Assembly: GCF_004143485.2 (NCBI RefSeq)
Contig: NZ_ML974130.1
Coordinates: forward strand, 119,682-170,906
DNA: 51,225 nucleotides
Origin: Halorussus amylolyticus
GTDB lineage: Archaea; Halobacteriota; Halobacteria; Halobacteriales; Haladaptataceae
Reading direction: 5' to 3'
Shown: piece after piece, positions 16,392-24,791 of the stretch
Layout of the letters: every line of letters starts with the position of its first letter
Numbering within the stretch: position 1 is the first letter of the stretch
Position numbers and translations under genes: made by a program
Notes under the pieces: generated by a model
Told to the model about the DNA's origin: nothing
Database searches by the model: none
What the model saw: the letters and a program-made list of their open reading frames with translations, nothing else

Positions 16392-16718
16392 TCAGCCCAG
16401 TTGCCGGACGAACACGCGACCGTCGGCGTGGACCGTAACCGCGAACTCGCCGACCGCGAACGAGACGTGCCCTCGGTCGCGCCCGCGACCGTTCCGAGTC
16501 GGTGCGAAGATGGCGTCGAGCGCGTCGGGGTCGATGCTGTCGTACAGGCGGACGCTCATCTCGTCAATCGGAAGCCCGGACGCGTCCTCCAACGCTTCGA
16601 GTACCGTTTTAACGAGCGTGCCGTCGCCCTCCGAGTCGTGAACAGTCTGGTGGACGTTCGACGAGTCCTCGCCGGGCGCGCTCGCGACATCGACGGGAGA
16701 ATTTGGTTCGTGGCTCAT
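16392..16718 (-). CDS. HalOD1 output-domain protein
   Basis: A 108-residue protein with the haloarchaeal output domain 1 pattern: a helical TLVKTVLEALEDASGLPID segment, then MSVRLYDSIDPDALDAIF and a beta part GHVSFAVGEFAVTVHADGRVFV. Stand-alone HalOD1 proteins of this size are common in haloarchaea and are thought to be signalling or regulatory modules. No receiver or kinase gene lies nearby. The divergent gap to the next gene holds a TATATA stretch (near 16773) that could serve both directions. Confidence 0.82.
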   Translation of the reverse strand: MSHEPNSPVDVASAPGEDSSNVHQTVHDSEGDGTLVKTVLEALEDASGLPIDEMSVRLYDSIDPDALDAIFAPTRNGRGRDRGHVSFAVGEFAVTVHADGRVFVRQLG

Positions 16719-16831
16719 TGTGTCTCAGTCGGGCCGAACCGACTGTGATACCCTGTCTCACAACGAACTCGTATATATGCGGTTCGGAATCCGTCGGCAG
16801 GGCTTTGGCTCTCCGCCCGCTTTGGCGACAC

Positions 16832-17041
16832 ATGGGCAAACAGACCTGCGACGGGTGTGGCGACCGGGTCACTATCGCGGGCGGCATCGCCAACATCTGG
16901 ACGCTCGAAACCCAGTCCACCGGCGGGATGACGCTGGAGTTCGACTCCGACGGGACCGAACACTTCCTCTGTTTCGACTGCATGGACCGCCTCCCGGACG
17001 ACCCGACCGGCGAGGACGTGTCCGCGCTCGGTGAGGCGTGA
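16832..17041 (+). CDS. small zinc-ribbon protein (DUF7561-like)
   Basis: A 69-residue protein, MGKQTCDGCGDRVTIAGGIA, with CDGC and CFDC pairs that form a zinc ribbon (CxxC...CxxC). The acidic tail LPDDPTGEDVSALGEA is typical. I take the ATG at 16832; an open frame continues upstream but reads unlike a protein and overlaps the HalOD1 promoter. It resembles a conserved haloarchaeal family of unknown function. The vapBC operon starts 73 nt downstream. Confidence 0.8.
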   Translation: MGKQTCDGCGDRVTIAGGIANIWTLETQSTGGMTLEFDSDGTEHFLCFDCMDRLPDDPTGEDVSALGEA

Positions 17042-17084
17042 GTCGAGAATCGTCGGAAATCGTCGGCCCCACATCGCCCACAGC

Positions 17085-17110
17085 TTTAATGCATACGCAT
17101 ACGTATGCAT
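17085..17110 (+). promoter_or_regulatory. vapBC promoter with overlapping palindromes
   Basis: TTTAAT at 17085-17090 is a TATA-like element 27-30 nt before the inferred antitoxin start. It is followed by ATGCATACG (17089-17097) and its reverse complement CGTATGCAT (17102-17110). A second perfect 12-bp palindrome, GCATACGTATGC, lies at 17097-17108. Palindromes at this place are what an autoregulating VapB-VapC complex would bind. Confidence 0.6.
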
Positions 17111-17114
17111 ATTC

Positions 17115-17348
17115 CTGTCCGACACGTCGATTCGCGTTTCGAACGAGACGAAGCGACGGCTGGAGTTGGAAAAACGCGAAGGAGAGAGCTTCGAGGACGT
17201 AATCAATCGACTCACGAGTGCGAACAAATGGAGCGGATTCGGCGTCCTCGCCGACGAGACCGAAGACACCCGCGAGGGCATGAAACGGATGCGTGGAGAA
17301 CTCCGAAGCGGATTCGAACGCGGCCTCGACGACGAGGAGTGTTCGTGA
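17115..17348 (+). CDS. vapB: VapB-type antitoxin, probable CTG start
   Basis: A 77-residue antitoxin with an N-terminal ribbon-helix-helix-like segment (SDTSIRVSNETKRRLELEKR) followed by GESFEDVINRLTSANKW and an acidic-basic tail that would wrap the toxin. In this frame no ATG, GTG or TTG lies at the expected N terminus. Residue 1 aligns with a CTG at 17115, exactly where the TATA spacing predicts the mRNA 5' end. The only upstream alternative is a GTG at 17031, which would add 28 residues across the promoter. I prefer a rare CTG start or a mutated ATG. The stop overlaps the toxin start (TGATG). Confidence 0.75.
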   Translation: MSDTSIRVSNETKRRLELEKREGESFEDVINRLTSANKWSGFGVLADETEDTREGMKRMRGELRSGFERGLDDEECS

Positions 17349-17752
17349 TGCTCTGTCTCGACAACAACCTTCTCGGCGACTATCTCGACGGCAGTTCCGA
17401 CGCGAGACGGTTTTTGCAGGACCACGAAACCGAGCCGTGGGCCGTCTCGAACATCGTGCTGTACGAGGCGTTGATGGGGTCGATACACGGCTACATCGGC
17501 GGTGACGTAGCAACGATTCGGCAGGCGATTACGTCTTCGATGGACGTGCTGGACGTGACCGAACGGACGACGGTCGCGGCCGCCGAACTTCAGGAGGAAC
17601 TGCTCGCACGTGGCGTCCCCGCGGGCCACCCGGACGCGCTCATCGCCGCGAGCGCCAAGGAGCACGGCGCGACGTTCGCGACCGCCGAGAAGCACTTCTG
17701 GAACCCCGAGGTGCGGGAGGTCCTCGACGTGGCCGAATACGACCCGTACTGA
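17348..17752 (+). CDS. vapC: VapC-type PIN-domain toxin
   Basis: A 134-residue PIN-domain ribonuclease. The metal-binding acids expected of the family are visible at D5 (MLCLDNNLL), E40 (IVLYEALMG) and D96 (AGHPDALIAASA). The last motif is FATAEKHF, with Glu at the position usually held by Asp or Asn. The ATG shares its A with the vapB stop, so translation is coupled, as in most vapBC pairs. Its RNA target cannot be predicted. The stop is followed by a 267-nt gap that holds only a short direct repeat. Confidence 0.88.
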   Translation: MLCLDNNLLGDYLDGSSDARRFLQDHETEPWAVSNIVLYEALMGSIHGYIGGDVATIRQAITSSMDVLDVTERTTVAAAELQEELLARGVPAGHPDALIAASAKEHGATFATAEKHFWNPEVREVLDVAEYDPY

Positions 17753-17813
17753 GAGATTGACGGACTCTATTTTTCTCTGTCGGCTTCAGTGACCTCGCGC
17801 TCGGTGAGCTATC

Positions 17814-17859
17814 CATCGGAGACAGCTAGCGAACCGGGCATCGAAGACAGCCAGCGAAC
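17814..17859. repeat. imperfect 21-nt direct repeat
   Basis: CATCGGAGACAGCTAGCGAAC at 17814-17834 is repeated with two mismatches at 17839-17859, a period of 25 nt. It lies in the 267-nt gap between vapC and the helicase gene. The short period suggests local duplication; no gene or clear promoter is visible apart from the helicase TATA-like element near 17990. Confidence 0.55.
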
Positions 17860-18019
17860 TAACTGCCACGGGTGGGACTTTCGAGGTCTGCTCCGTCGTA
17901 GTTCACACGGCGATTTGGAGCGACCAAGCAGTAGGTTCTGCTCGCACACAGAACATCTCTACAACTGAACCCGCCCGAACCAACAGCCTTTATCCGCCCG
18001 ACCGCCGTCACTCGGAGTA

Positions 18020-19828
18020 GTGAACCCCGAGCGGATTCTGGACGAATTTCCCGCGCCCTCCTTTCGCGGGACCCAGCGCGAGGCGCTCGCCGATATCCGC
18101 GCGGCCTTCGCCGAGGGCAACGACGTGGTGTTGGTCCGCGCGCCGACCGGAAGCGGCAAGTCCCTCCTCGCGCGGTCCATCGCGGGGTGCGCCCGCCGGG
18201 CCGACGACGCCGCGCCGAGCGACGCCACCGGGGCGTACTACACCACGCCGCAGGTCTCCCAACTGGACGACGTGGCCGAGGACGATTTGCTCACGGACCT
18301 CAAAATCATCCGGGGAAAGCGAAACTACTCGTGCATCCTGCCGGGCGAGACTGACACTCCGGTCAATCGCGCTCCCTGCGCCCGCGAGAAGGGCTACGAC
18401 TGTTCGGTCAAACATCGGTGTCCCTATTTCTCGGACAGGGCCATCGCGAGCAACCGCGAAATCGCGGCGATGACGCTGGCGTACTTCATGCGAACCGCGG
18501 GGTCGGAGGTGTTTCGCAAGCGCGACGTGGTGGTCATCGACGAGGCCCACGGTCTCGCCGAATGGGCCGAGATGTACGCGACCATCGACCTGAATCCCCG
18601 GACGGTCCCCATCTGGGACGACCTGAAGGTGCCCGAAATCACGGGTCTCGACAGGGCGGTCGAGTACGCCGACCGACTCGTGAACGTCTGTCGCAGGAAG
18701 AAAGACGACCTCGTCGCCCAGCAGGAACTCAGTCCGCCGGAGGCCGCGAAACGCGACCGTCTGCAGGAACTCATCGGCGAACTCGATTGGTTCGTGGAGG
18801 ACTACCGCGACTCCCGGAGCGCGACGACGTGGGTCGTGGACCAACCGGACGGCGAGGGCGGAGCCATCACCATCAAGCCGATGAATCCCGAGCGGTATCT
18901 CAGTCACACCGTCTGGGAGCGGGGCAACAAATTCGCGCTCCTCTCGGCCACGATTCTGAACAAGCAAGCCTTCTGTCGGCAGGTCGGTCTCGACCCCGAG
19001 AACGTCGCGCTCGTGGACGTGGACCACACCTTCCCGGTCGAGAACCGGCCGCTCTACGACGTGACCCAGGGGAAGATGACCTACGAGAATCGCGACGAGA
19101 CGCTTCCGCAAATCGCGCGCGTCCTCGTCCGAATCATGCAGGCCCACCGGGGCGAGAAGGGCATCGTCCACGCCCACTCCTACGCGATTCAGGACCGGCT
19201 CGCCGAGACCCTCGACCAGTTCGGCGTCGGCGACCGCGTTAGAATCCACGACAAGGACGACCGCGACGCCGAACTCGAATCGTGGAAGGCGACCGACGGC
19301 GAGGAGGTGTTCCTCTCGGTGAAGATGGAAGAAGCGCTCGACTTGAAAGGCGACCTCGCGCGCTGGCAGGTCATCTGCAAGGCCCCGTTTCTCAACACCC
19401 GCGATTCGAGGGTCGCCCACCGCCTCGAAGACGGCCAGTGGGCGTGGTACTACCGGGCCGCGCTCCGGACCGTGATTCAGGCGTGCGGCCGGGTCGTCCG
19501 GTCGCCCGACGACCACGGCGCGACCTACCTCGCGGATTCGAGCCTCCTCCAAGTCTTCGACCGCGCGGAGACCGACACCCCGCCGTGGTTCGCCGAGCAG
19601 GTCGAGCGCATGAGTCGGCCGGACCTCCCCGAGTTCGACCCCGCGAGCGCGAGTGAGTCGGGTGCGGGTGGGCGTTCTGGCGGGGGTGGACGTTCGAGGC
19701 CGAATCGGCGTCGGAACTCGGCCACCGGGTCCACGTCGTCGGGGTCTCGTTCGCAAGCCCGGTCGAAATCTTCGGGCGGACGCGACCGAAAGAGTCCGAT
19801 GGCGGACGTGTGGGACGACAGCGTGTGA
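18020..19828 (+). CDS. XPD/DinG-type Fe-S superfamily 2 helicase
   Basis: A 602-residue helicase. Walker A is APTGSGKS (residues 41-48). Four cysteines at 105, 120, 128 and 134 have the spacing of the XPD/DinG 4Fe-4S domain. The Walker B box is VVIDEAHGLAEW (about 171-182), motif III is FALLSATIL, and motif VI is QACGRVVRSPDDHG. The last 80 residues are a low-complexity Ser/Gly/Arg tail, unusual in its positive charge and perhaps nucleic-acid binding. The GTG start is supported by a TATA-like CTTTATC about 29 nt upstream. Such helicases unwind DNA 5' to 3' and act in repair. Haloarchaea carry several paralogues, so a specific name is not given. Confidence 0.9.
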   Translation: MNPERILDEFPAPSFRGTQREALADIRAAFAEGNDVVLVRAPTGSGKSLLARSIAGCARRADDAAPSDATGAYYTTPQVSQLDDVAEDDLLTDLKIIRGKRNYSCILPGETDTPVNRAPCAREKGYDCSVKHRCPYFSDRAIASNREIAAMTLAYFMRTAGSEVFRKRDVVVIDEAHGLAEWAEMYATIDLNPRTVPIWDDLKVPEITGLDRAVEYADRLVNVCRRKKDDLVAQQELSPPEAAKRDRLQELIGELDWFVEDYRDSRSATTWVVDQPDGEGGAITIKPMNPERYLSHTVWERGNKFALLSATILNKQAFCRQVGLDPENVALVDVDHTFPVENRPLYDVTQGKMTYENRDETLPQIARVLVRIMQAHRGEKGIVHAHSYAIQDRLAETLDQFGVGDRVRIHDKDDRDAELESWKATDGEEVFLSVKMEEALDLKGDLARWQVICKAPFLNTRDSRVAHRLEDGQWAWYYRAALRTVIQACGRVVRSPDDHGATYLADSSLLQVFDRAETDTPPWFAEQVERMSRPDLPEFDPASASESGAGGRSGGGGRSRPNRRRNSATGSTSSGSRSQARSKSSGGRDRKSPMADVWDDSV

Positions 19829-19930
19829 TTGCGCTCGGTGACATAACCGCCGGAAAACGGCCGAAGGACACGAACGACGGGGTGGGAATTCCGAAAGACG
19901 CGTCTTTCGACGTCCCGTTCGTTCCTCACG

Positions 19931-20056
19931 GGACTGAAAGGGGCCGCCCGGTCGCGCTCGTCTTGGTCGTCTGACCGGCCCCTATCCGCCTCGGGCGGTG
20001 CGGAGAGAGGCGGATATGTCGGTCAGCGACCGCGACCGGGCGGGGGCTTTCGAAGA
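19931..20056. ncRNA. structured intergenic element A (putative RNA or regulatory element)
   Basis: A nested inverted repeat. The outer stem pairs GAAAG (19936-19940) with CTTTC (20047-20051), then an internal loop of GGGCC against GGGGG, then an 11-bp stem GCCCGGTCGCG (19946-19956) with 20031-20041. The inner stem pairs CTGACCG (19971-19977) with 20020-20026 and TATCCGCCTC (19983-19992) with 20007-20016. The ends GACTGAAAGGGG and GGGGGCTTTCGAAGA recur in element B. It lies between the helicase and the cupredoxin, in a gap of about 500 nt without genes. No known RNA family is assigned; strand is undecided. Confidence 0.55.
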
Positions 20057-20069
20057 ACAAAACGCTGTT

Positions 20070-20119
20070 GACGGTCTCGAAGCGAGACGCGAGCTATCGA
20101 CGGTCTCGAAGCGAGACGC
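20070..20119. repeat. tandem hairpin repeat next to element A
   Basis: A unit containing GGTCTCGAAGCGAGACGC appears at 20070-20090 and again at 20099-20119, 29 nt apart. Each copy contains the hairpin GTCTCG-AAG-CGAGAC. The pair directly follows element A. The rest of the gap to the cupredoxin start (20120-20355) has only its TATA-like CTTTATC near 20321. Confidence 0.6.
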
Positions 20120-20355
20120 TACCTACTCCCGGTACCTATGAAGACCGCACCGCACAGCACCGCGCCCCGTGCCTCCCCGCCTGCACGCTCGGCCGCGACC
20201 GCACCGCAGACGCGGCCGAGCGCGCGGCGCATCCACTGGTGGAAGGGCGGTCGGCACGAATCCCCCGTCGTTCCGTCGCATCTCGCGATGTAGCCGAACA
20301 CCGCCCGAGACCACGAATAGCTTTATCGGAAATGACGGTGAACCACGCTCGGACC

Positions 20356-21297
20356 ATGGGGGGTTTCCAAACCGACGCGGAGCGCGGAGAATCGACCACG
20401 AAACGCCGAACCGTCCTGCGCGCGCTCGGCGGCGCGGGTGCGCTCGCGGCGCTCGGGAGCGCGAGTGCGAGCGCCGCCGACACGCCCGCGGAGGCCCGCG
20501 AACTGGCGAGACAGGACGGCGAAATCGACCCGGTGTACGGCTATCCGGCCCAGACGGACGACGAGGACCCGCCGGTCAGCCCGCAACACGAAGTCGCGCT
20601 CGAAATCCGGCCGCGGGACGCTCCGATTCCGGAGTTCGTCTTCGAACCGACCGGTCTCTACATCGAATCGGGCGAAACGGTGCGGTTCAACTACGAGTCG
20701 CCCCACCATACGGTGACGGCCTACCATCCCGAGTTCGGTTACGTTCCGCGGGTGCCAGACGGCGTGCCGCCGTTCTCGGCCCCGGCGCTCCCGGAGGGCG
20801 GCTACTGGCTCTACACCTTCGACCAGGAGGGCGTATACGAACTCCACTGCGCGCCCCACGAGATATTCGGTCACGCGATGCGAATCGTGGTCGGGTCGCC
20901 GAGCGGTCCGGCCGCCGACCCGCTCCCGGACCTGTGTGCGGGCGAGGGAACCACGACCGCGGAAGAGATGACGACCACCGAAGAAGCGGACGGTGAGACG
21001 ACTGCGGAGGGCGGCGAGGAGGAACCCGCGCTCCCGAGATTCGGGGCCTACGCGGTTCTCACCGACCCGGCGCTCGCTCCCGACGCAATCGTGGACGAAC
21101 GCCGGGTCAGTTGGGACGACCTCGACCCGGCGAGCAAGCAGTTGTTCCTCCGCGTCGAGGGGTTCCCGCCGTGTCCGGGCCAGGCGACCGGGACCGCGAC
21201 GACCGAGACCGGAAGCGATGGCGAGACGACTGACGAGACGGAAGCGACGACCGATGGCGAAACAGAAGCGACGACCACCGACGACGAAAGCGCGTAG
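20356..21297 (+). CDS. Tat-exported cupredoxin (halocyanin/plastocyanin-like)
   Basis: A 313-residue exported copper-protein candidate. The Tat signal has the twin arginine in STTKRRTVLRALGG (R17, R18), then a hydrophobic Ala/Gly/Leu segment and a probable cleavage site after ASASA (about residue 40). The cupredoxin region runs from about 78 to 180, with candidate type 1 copper ligands H118 (SPHHTVTAY), C165 and H168 (ELHCAPHEIF) and M175. The C-terminal part is Thr/Glu/Asp-rich, with a second domain-like stretch between two acidic linkers. The start is the ATG at 20356: the TATA element predicts a transcript beginning near 20350, after the upstream ATG at 20332. It probably serves as an extracytoplasmic electron carrier. 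Confidence 0.85.
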   Translation: MGGFQTDAERGESTTKRRTVLRALGGAGALAALGSASASAADTPAEARELARQDGEIDPVYGYPAQTDDEDPPVSPQHEVALEIRPRDAPIPEFVFEPTGLYIESGETVRFNYESPHHTVTAYHPEFGYVPRVPDGVPPFSAPALPEGGYWLYTFDQEGVYELHCAPHEIFGHAMRIVVGSPSGPAADPLPDLCAGEGTTTAEEMTTTEEADGETTAEGGEEEPALPRFGAYAVLTDPALAPDAIVDERRVSWDDLDPASKQLFLRVEGFPPCPGQATGTATTETGSDGETTDETEATTDGETEATTTDDESA

Positions 21298-21337
21298 CGA
21301 CCGCTATCGAGGAGTCACCTACCGCTCGCGGCGTCGT

Positions 21338-21430
21338 TCAGAAGAACGACGCCGCGTAGGCGACGCCCGAGGTTATCATCAGCAACACCAGAAATATCGA
21401 GATGAGCTTCTGTCGCGTGTCGTCGTCCAT
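21338..21430 (-). CDS. 30-residue single-span membrane microprotein
   Basis: The sequence starts MDDDTRQKLISIFLVLLM and ends with a small-residue stretch and SFF; residues 9-29 form one transmembrane segment preceded by a short acidic-basic head. An AT-rich TATA-like element (AAAATATTATTT on the minus strand, about 21453-21464) lies 27-28 nt before the ATG, giving a leaderless mRNA, which is strong support for such a short frame. It resembles short membrane proteins found in other haloarchaea. The function is unknown; the convergent cupredoxin stop is 40 nt away. Confidence 0.65.
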   Translation of the reverse strand: MDDDTRQKLISIFLVLLMITSGVAYAASFF

Positions 21431-21641
21431 ATTCGACGGAAACGGACCGAGAGAAATAATATTTTGGGTCGGCCTCGACTCTCGATGGTCGTCCGGTCGT
21501 CTGCGGAACTCCACCGTCTACCGGACTCCACCCTCTGCGAAACTCCACCGTCTAGGACTCCGTCGCCTGCCGGGGTAGTGTTCAGATAAGCGCGGTCAAC
21601 GACCGTTGCGCTCGGTGAATCAATCCCTTGGCCGGCCTGGT

Positions 21642-21866
21642 GGACTGGAAGGGCGAGGTCGGTCACGCTCGCGGTGCTCGCGTGACCTCGGGAGAGCTTC
21701 GCTCTCCCGGCGCTCGACGAACCCCGGCGACGTCTTCGGGAACGAAGTGACCGAAGGCTCGGAAGACGAGCGAAGCGACGTCTTCCGGTGCAAGCACGAC
21801 AGCGACTGAACGGAGCGACGCGCGCAGCGAGCCGCGGGAGTCGAGCGACCGAGGGCTTTCGAGGAC
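21642..21866. ncRNA. structured intergenic element B, related at its ends to element A
   Basis: It begins GGACTGGAAGGGCGAGGTCG and ends GCGACCGAGGGCTTTCGAGGA, the same order of end motifs as element A 1.7 kb away. Between them are several perfect hairpins: GGTCACGC...GCGTGACC (about 21661-21685), GGGAGAGC-TTC-GCTCTCCC (about 21690-21708) and repeated GACGTCTTC words. The gap from 21431 to 21963 has no gene that I can support. It is probably a structured RNA or DNA element, of unknown role and strand. Confidence 0.5.
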
Positions 21867-21963
21867 GTGGTCTCAGTTCCAACTCGCCATTCGAACAGTA
21901 CCGCCTGCCGGACCCCATAACGCCAAGGCCGTCGAGTCCGTCGCTGGCGAGCAAGAAACCCCG

Positions 21964-23283
21964 ATGACAGACGACTCCACATCCGACGCGACCTCGCGAA
22001 GCGAAGCCGTCTTCGAACGCGCGCGAGCGGTCGTTCCCGGCGGCGCACAGACCGGCCTGCGCGCGCAGGCCCACGACCCGTACCCCGCCGCGTTCGAGCG
22101 CGCGAGCGGCGCGACCCTCACGACCGTCGACGGCGAGACGCTGACCGACTACCACCTCGCGTTCGGTCCCATCGTCCTCGGTCACGGTCACGACGAGGTG
22201 GACGCCGCGGTCAAAGCCACAATCGACGAGGGCGTGCTGTTCGGGGCCGGAACGACCGAACTCGAAGCCGAAGTCGCAGAGCGACTCGCCAACCTCCTGC
22301 CGAGCGTCGAGATGGTGAACTTCTGCAACAGCGGGAGCGAAGCGACCTACCACGCGATTCGACTCGCTCGCGCGCACACGGGCAACGACAAAATTCTCAA
22401 ATTCGAGGGGTGTTACCACGGCTGGCACGACTACGTGGACGTGAGCGTCTACCCGCCCGCCGACGAACTCGGCGCGCGCCACCCCGAATCCGAGGGGATG
22501 CTTCCCGCCGCGGTCGAGAACACCGTGGTCGTGCCGTTCAACGACCCCGAGGCGTTCCGCGCGGCGATGGCCGAACACGGAGACGACCTCGCGGGCGTCA
22601 TCCTCGAACCGATTCCCCACTCGGTCGGGTGTCTCCACCCGACCGGCGACTTCCTCGACGCGCTCGAATCCGAGACCGACGCCCGCGACGTTCCCCTCAT
22701 CTTCGACGAGGTCATCACGGCGTTCCGTCACTCGCCCCGGGGCGCGCAGGCCGGACTCGGTGTCACCCCGGACCTGACCTGCGTGGCGAAGGCGATGGGC
22801 AACGGCTACCCGGTCGCGGCGGTCGGCGGCCGACGCGACCTACTGGAACAGGCGGGCGGCAACAACACCTCGGGCGTCGTCATCAGCGGGACGTACTCAG
22901 GCCACCCGACGGGATTGGCCGCGACCCGCGAGACGCTTCGGCTACTCGAGGAGGAGGACGTGCAGGCCCACCTGACCCGACTCGGGAGAGCGTATCGAGA
23001 GGGTCTCGCCGACCTGCTCGAAGACCGCGGAATCGAGGGCCGGGTCGTCGGCCATCGGAGCATCTTCAGCGTCCAGTTCGGCGCGACCGACGAACCCCGG
23101 ACGTACGCCGACGTGGTGGGTATCGACGAGGAGCGATTCCGCGAGTTCGCGGTCGGGATGCGCGAGCGCGGCCACTTCTTCACGCCGAACCCCTACAAGC
23201 GTCACCACCTCTCGCTCGCGCACACCGACGACCACCTCCGGGAATATCTGGAGGATGCAGACGAAGTGCTGGCGGAACTCTGA
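21964..23283 (+). CDS. class III PLP aminotransferase (GSA aminomutase-like)
   Basis: A 439-residue PLP enzyme. Visible landmarks are the cofactor phosphate site NFCNSGSEATYHAIRLAR, the YHGWHD segment, the cofactor aspartate in PLIFDEVITAFRHS and the Schiff-base lysine in TCVAKAMGNGYPVAAVGG. The general pattern is that of glutamate-1-semialdehyde aminomutases, but the lysine motif differs from HemL (usually GKIIGGG). I therefore call it a paralogue of unknown substrate. It is a single gene, convergent with ribB (22 nt between stops). The 530-nt upstream gap holds element B and no clear TATA box. Confidence 0.85.
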   Translation: MTDDSTSDATSRSEAVFERARAVVPGGAQTGLRAQAHDPYPAAFERASGATLTTVDGETLTDYHLAFGPIVLGHGHDEVDAAVKATIDEGVLFGAGTTELEAEVAERLANLLPSVEMVNFCNSGSEATYHAIRLARAHTGNDKILKFEGCYHGWHDYVDVSVYPPADELGARHPESEGMLPAAVENTVVVPFNDPEAFRAAMAEHGDDLAGVILEPIPHSVGCLHPTGDFLDALESETDARDVPLIFDEVITAFRHSPRGAQAGLGVTPDLTCVAKAMGNGYPVAAVGGRRDLLEQAGGNNTSGVVISGTYSGHPTGLAATRETLRLLEEEDVQAHLTRLGRAYREGLADLLEDRGIEGRVVGHRSIFSVQFGATDEPRTYADVVGIDEERFREFAVGMRERGHFFTPNPYKRHHLSLAHTDDHLREYLEDADEVLAEL

Positions 23284-23305
23284 ATCAGAACGAAACTGCG
23301 AGCGA

Positions 23306-23962
23306 CTACCCCAACTGCTCGACGATTTCCGAGCCTTCCAGATACGTGAAGCCGTACCGGTCGGCGTATGCTCTGGCGTCCTCGGGAGCCAGAGCCTCGT
23401 TCGTCTCGTCGTCCAGCATCTCGCAGACGACGACCGCGGGCGCGAGTCCGGCGGCCTCGGCCAGCGCGATGCCGAGTTCGGTGTGGCCCTCACGGTCGGC
23501 CAGCAGGTCCGGGGCCGCCCGGAGGAGGTGGACGTGGCCGGGCGCGCGGAACTCCGCGGCGAAGTCGGTGGCGTCAGGGTCGTTCGCGGCGTCGGCCAAC
23601 TCCGTAATCGTCAGCGCGCGGTCCTCGTCGGTGATTCCGGTGTAGGTGTCGCGGTGGTTCACCGGGAGCGAGAACGACGAGCGCTCGTCGTAGCCGAGGT
23701 CGTGGGCCGCGCTCGCGTCGTGGTCGAGCGCGTCTTCGAGGAAGGGGAGGCCGAACGCGTCGGCGACTGCGTCCGAGAAGGCCACGCAGATGAGGCCTCC
23801 CGCGTCGTTTCGCATCCGGGACACGTCGGCGGGCGCGACTGCGCCCGCCGGGTAGACGAGGTCGGTCTCTCCCTCGCGGTCGGCGGCGTCGTGGATGAGG
23901 ACGGGCGACCCCTCTCGGAACGCCGAGAGCGCGGCTTCGACGCCCGAAGCGGCCTGACTCAT
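23306..23962 (-). CDS. ribB: 3,4-dihydroxy-2-butanone 4-phosphate synthase
   Basis: Makes the four-carbon unit of riboflavin from ribulose 5-phosphate. The 218-residue protein has the active-site segment [17 protein letters not shown] (about 24-40), the [21 protein letters not shown] substrate segment in two parts and the HVHLLRA...[12 protein letters not shown] region with catalytic His and Glu. The ATG at 23962 overlaps the stop of the upstream rbkR gene (ATGA), so the two are one operon. A longer open frame upstream overlaps rbkR and is not real. Confidence 0.95.
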   Translation of the reverse strand: MSQAASGVEAALSAFREGSPVLIHDAADREGETDLVYPAGAVAPADVSRMRNDAGGLICVAFSDAVADAFGLPFLEDALDHDASAAHDLGYDERSSFSLPVNHRDTYTGITDEDRALTITELADAANDPDATDFAAEFRAPGHVHLLRAAPDLLADREGHTELGIALAEAAGLAPAVVVCEMLDDETNEALAPEDARAYADRYGFTYLEGSEIVEQLG

Positions 23963-24666
23963 GGTTCCTCCTCGACGTGGACGGTCACGTGGTCGCCGTC
24001 CGCCAGACCGAGTTCCTCGCGGAGTTTGTCGGCCGCGATGACCTCCAGTTGGTCCTCGTCGTGGTGGGTTCGCTCGGGCGCGATGACGTGGGCCTCCTCG
24101 TATATTTCGCCGTCCTGAGTCTCCACGACTGCGGGGTAGCAAACCGCGGGACCGTAGGTCCGGTCGTCGTCCTCCCAGCCGTCTATCGGCACCGGGTCGA
24201 GCGCCTCCATCGCCGACCGGGCGCGGACGCTCTCGGCGGTGAGTTCGACGTTGAGCGTGCCGAGGAACGGCTCGTAGCCGAGTCGGTCCTCGAACTGCGC
24301 CATGTAGCCCGGCAGCGAGATGTAGTGGCGCCCCTCGCCCATCCCGCTGGTGACGGTGCCGGTCAAATCGACGCCCGCGGGCGTCTCGAAGATGCGACGG
24401 TAGTCCTCGTACTCGCGCTTGAGCGACCACTCGCCGTCCTCGGTAATCGAGACCCACTGGCCGTCGCTGACCATCTCGCGCTCCACGAGTCCCGCGTCGT
24501 CGAGTCCCTGGAGTCGGCGCGAGGCGGTCTGATTCGAGGCGTCGAGGCGCTCGGCGAGCGCCGAGCACGAGACCTTAACCTCGCCCTGTAGCCCGCCGTC
24601 GAGCGCGAGAAGCTTCAGCGCCGCGAGTTCGTCGTAGCCGACCGCGCGCGGCCGTGTCGCTGACAT
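23959..24666 (-). CDS. rbkR: CTP-dependent riboflavin kinase with N-terminal HTH domain (RbkR)
   Basis: A 235-residue two-domain protein. The N-terminal winged helix (about 10-90; [20 protein letters not shown] is the recognition region) is fused to an archaeal CTP-dependent riboflavin kinase (about 100-235), seen from [17 protein letters not shown] and [14 protein letters not shown]. This architecture is RbkR, described in archaea as both FMN-forming enzyme and regulator of riboflavin genes. The ATG at 24666 is chosen because a TATA-like TTAAAC near 24692 predicts a leaderless mRNA. It is coupled to ribB. A binding site for its own HTH is likely in the 24667-24790 gap but was not identified. 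Confidence 0.92.
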   Translation of the reverse strand: MSATRPRAVGYDELAALKLLALDGGLQGEVKVSCSALAERLDASNQTASRRLQGLDDAGLVEREMVSDGQWVSITEDGEWSLKREYEDYRRIFETPAGVDLTGTVTSGMGEGRHYISLPGYMAQFEDRLGYEPFLGTLNVELTAESVRARSAMEALDPVPIDGWEDDDRTYGPAVCYPAVVETQDGEIYEEAHVIAPERTHHDEDQLEVIAADKLREELGLADGDHVTVHVEEEP

Positions 24667-24791
24667 AGTTGGCACTCCGTTCGCGTGCGGTTTAAGGATA
24701 ACGGAACTGGGGTGGTTCTCACAATTGGAACGATAAGCCCCGGTATCGACGATTCGTCGCCCCGAGCCCTCATCGTGGTACGGAGGCGACA

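Noticed and set aside
20070-20119. Start of a CRISPR array
   Set aside because: Only two copies of the repeat unit, an 8-nt spacer between them and no cas genes.
21964-23283. hemL (glutamate-1-semialdehyde aminomutase)
   Set aside because: The PLP-lysine motif is AKAMGNGYP rather than the HemL-type GKIIGGG, and no haem genes are nearby.
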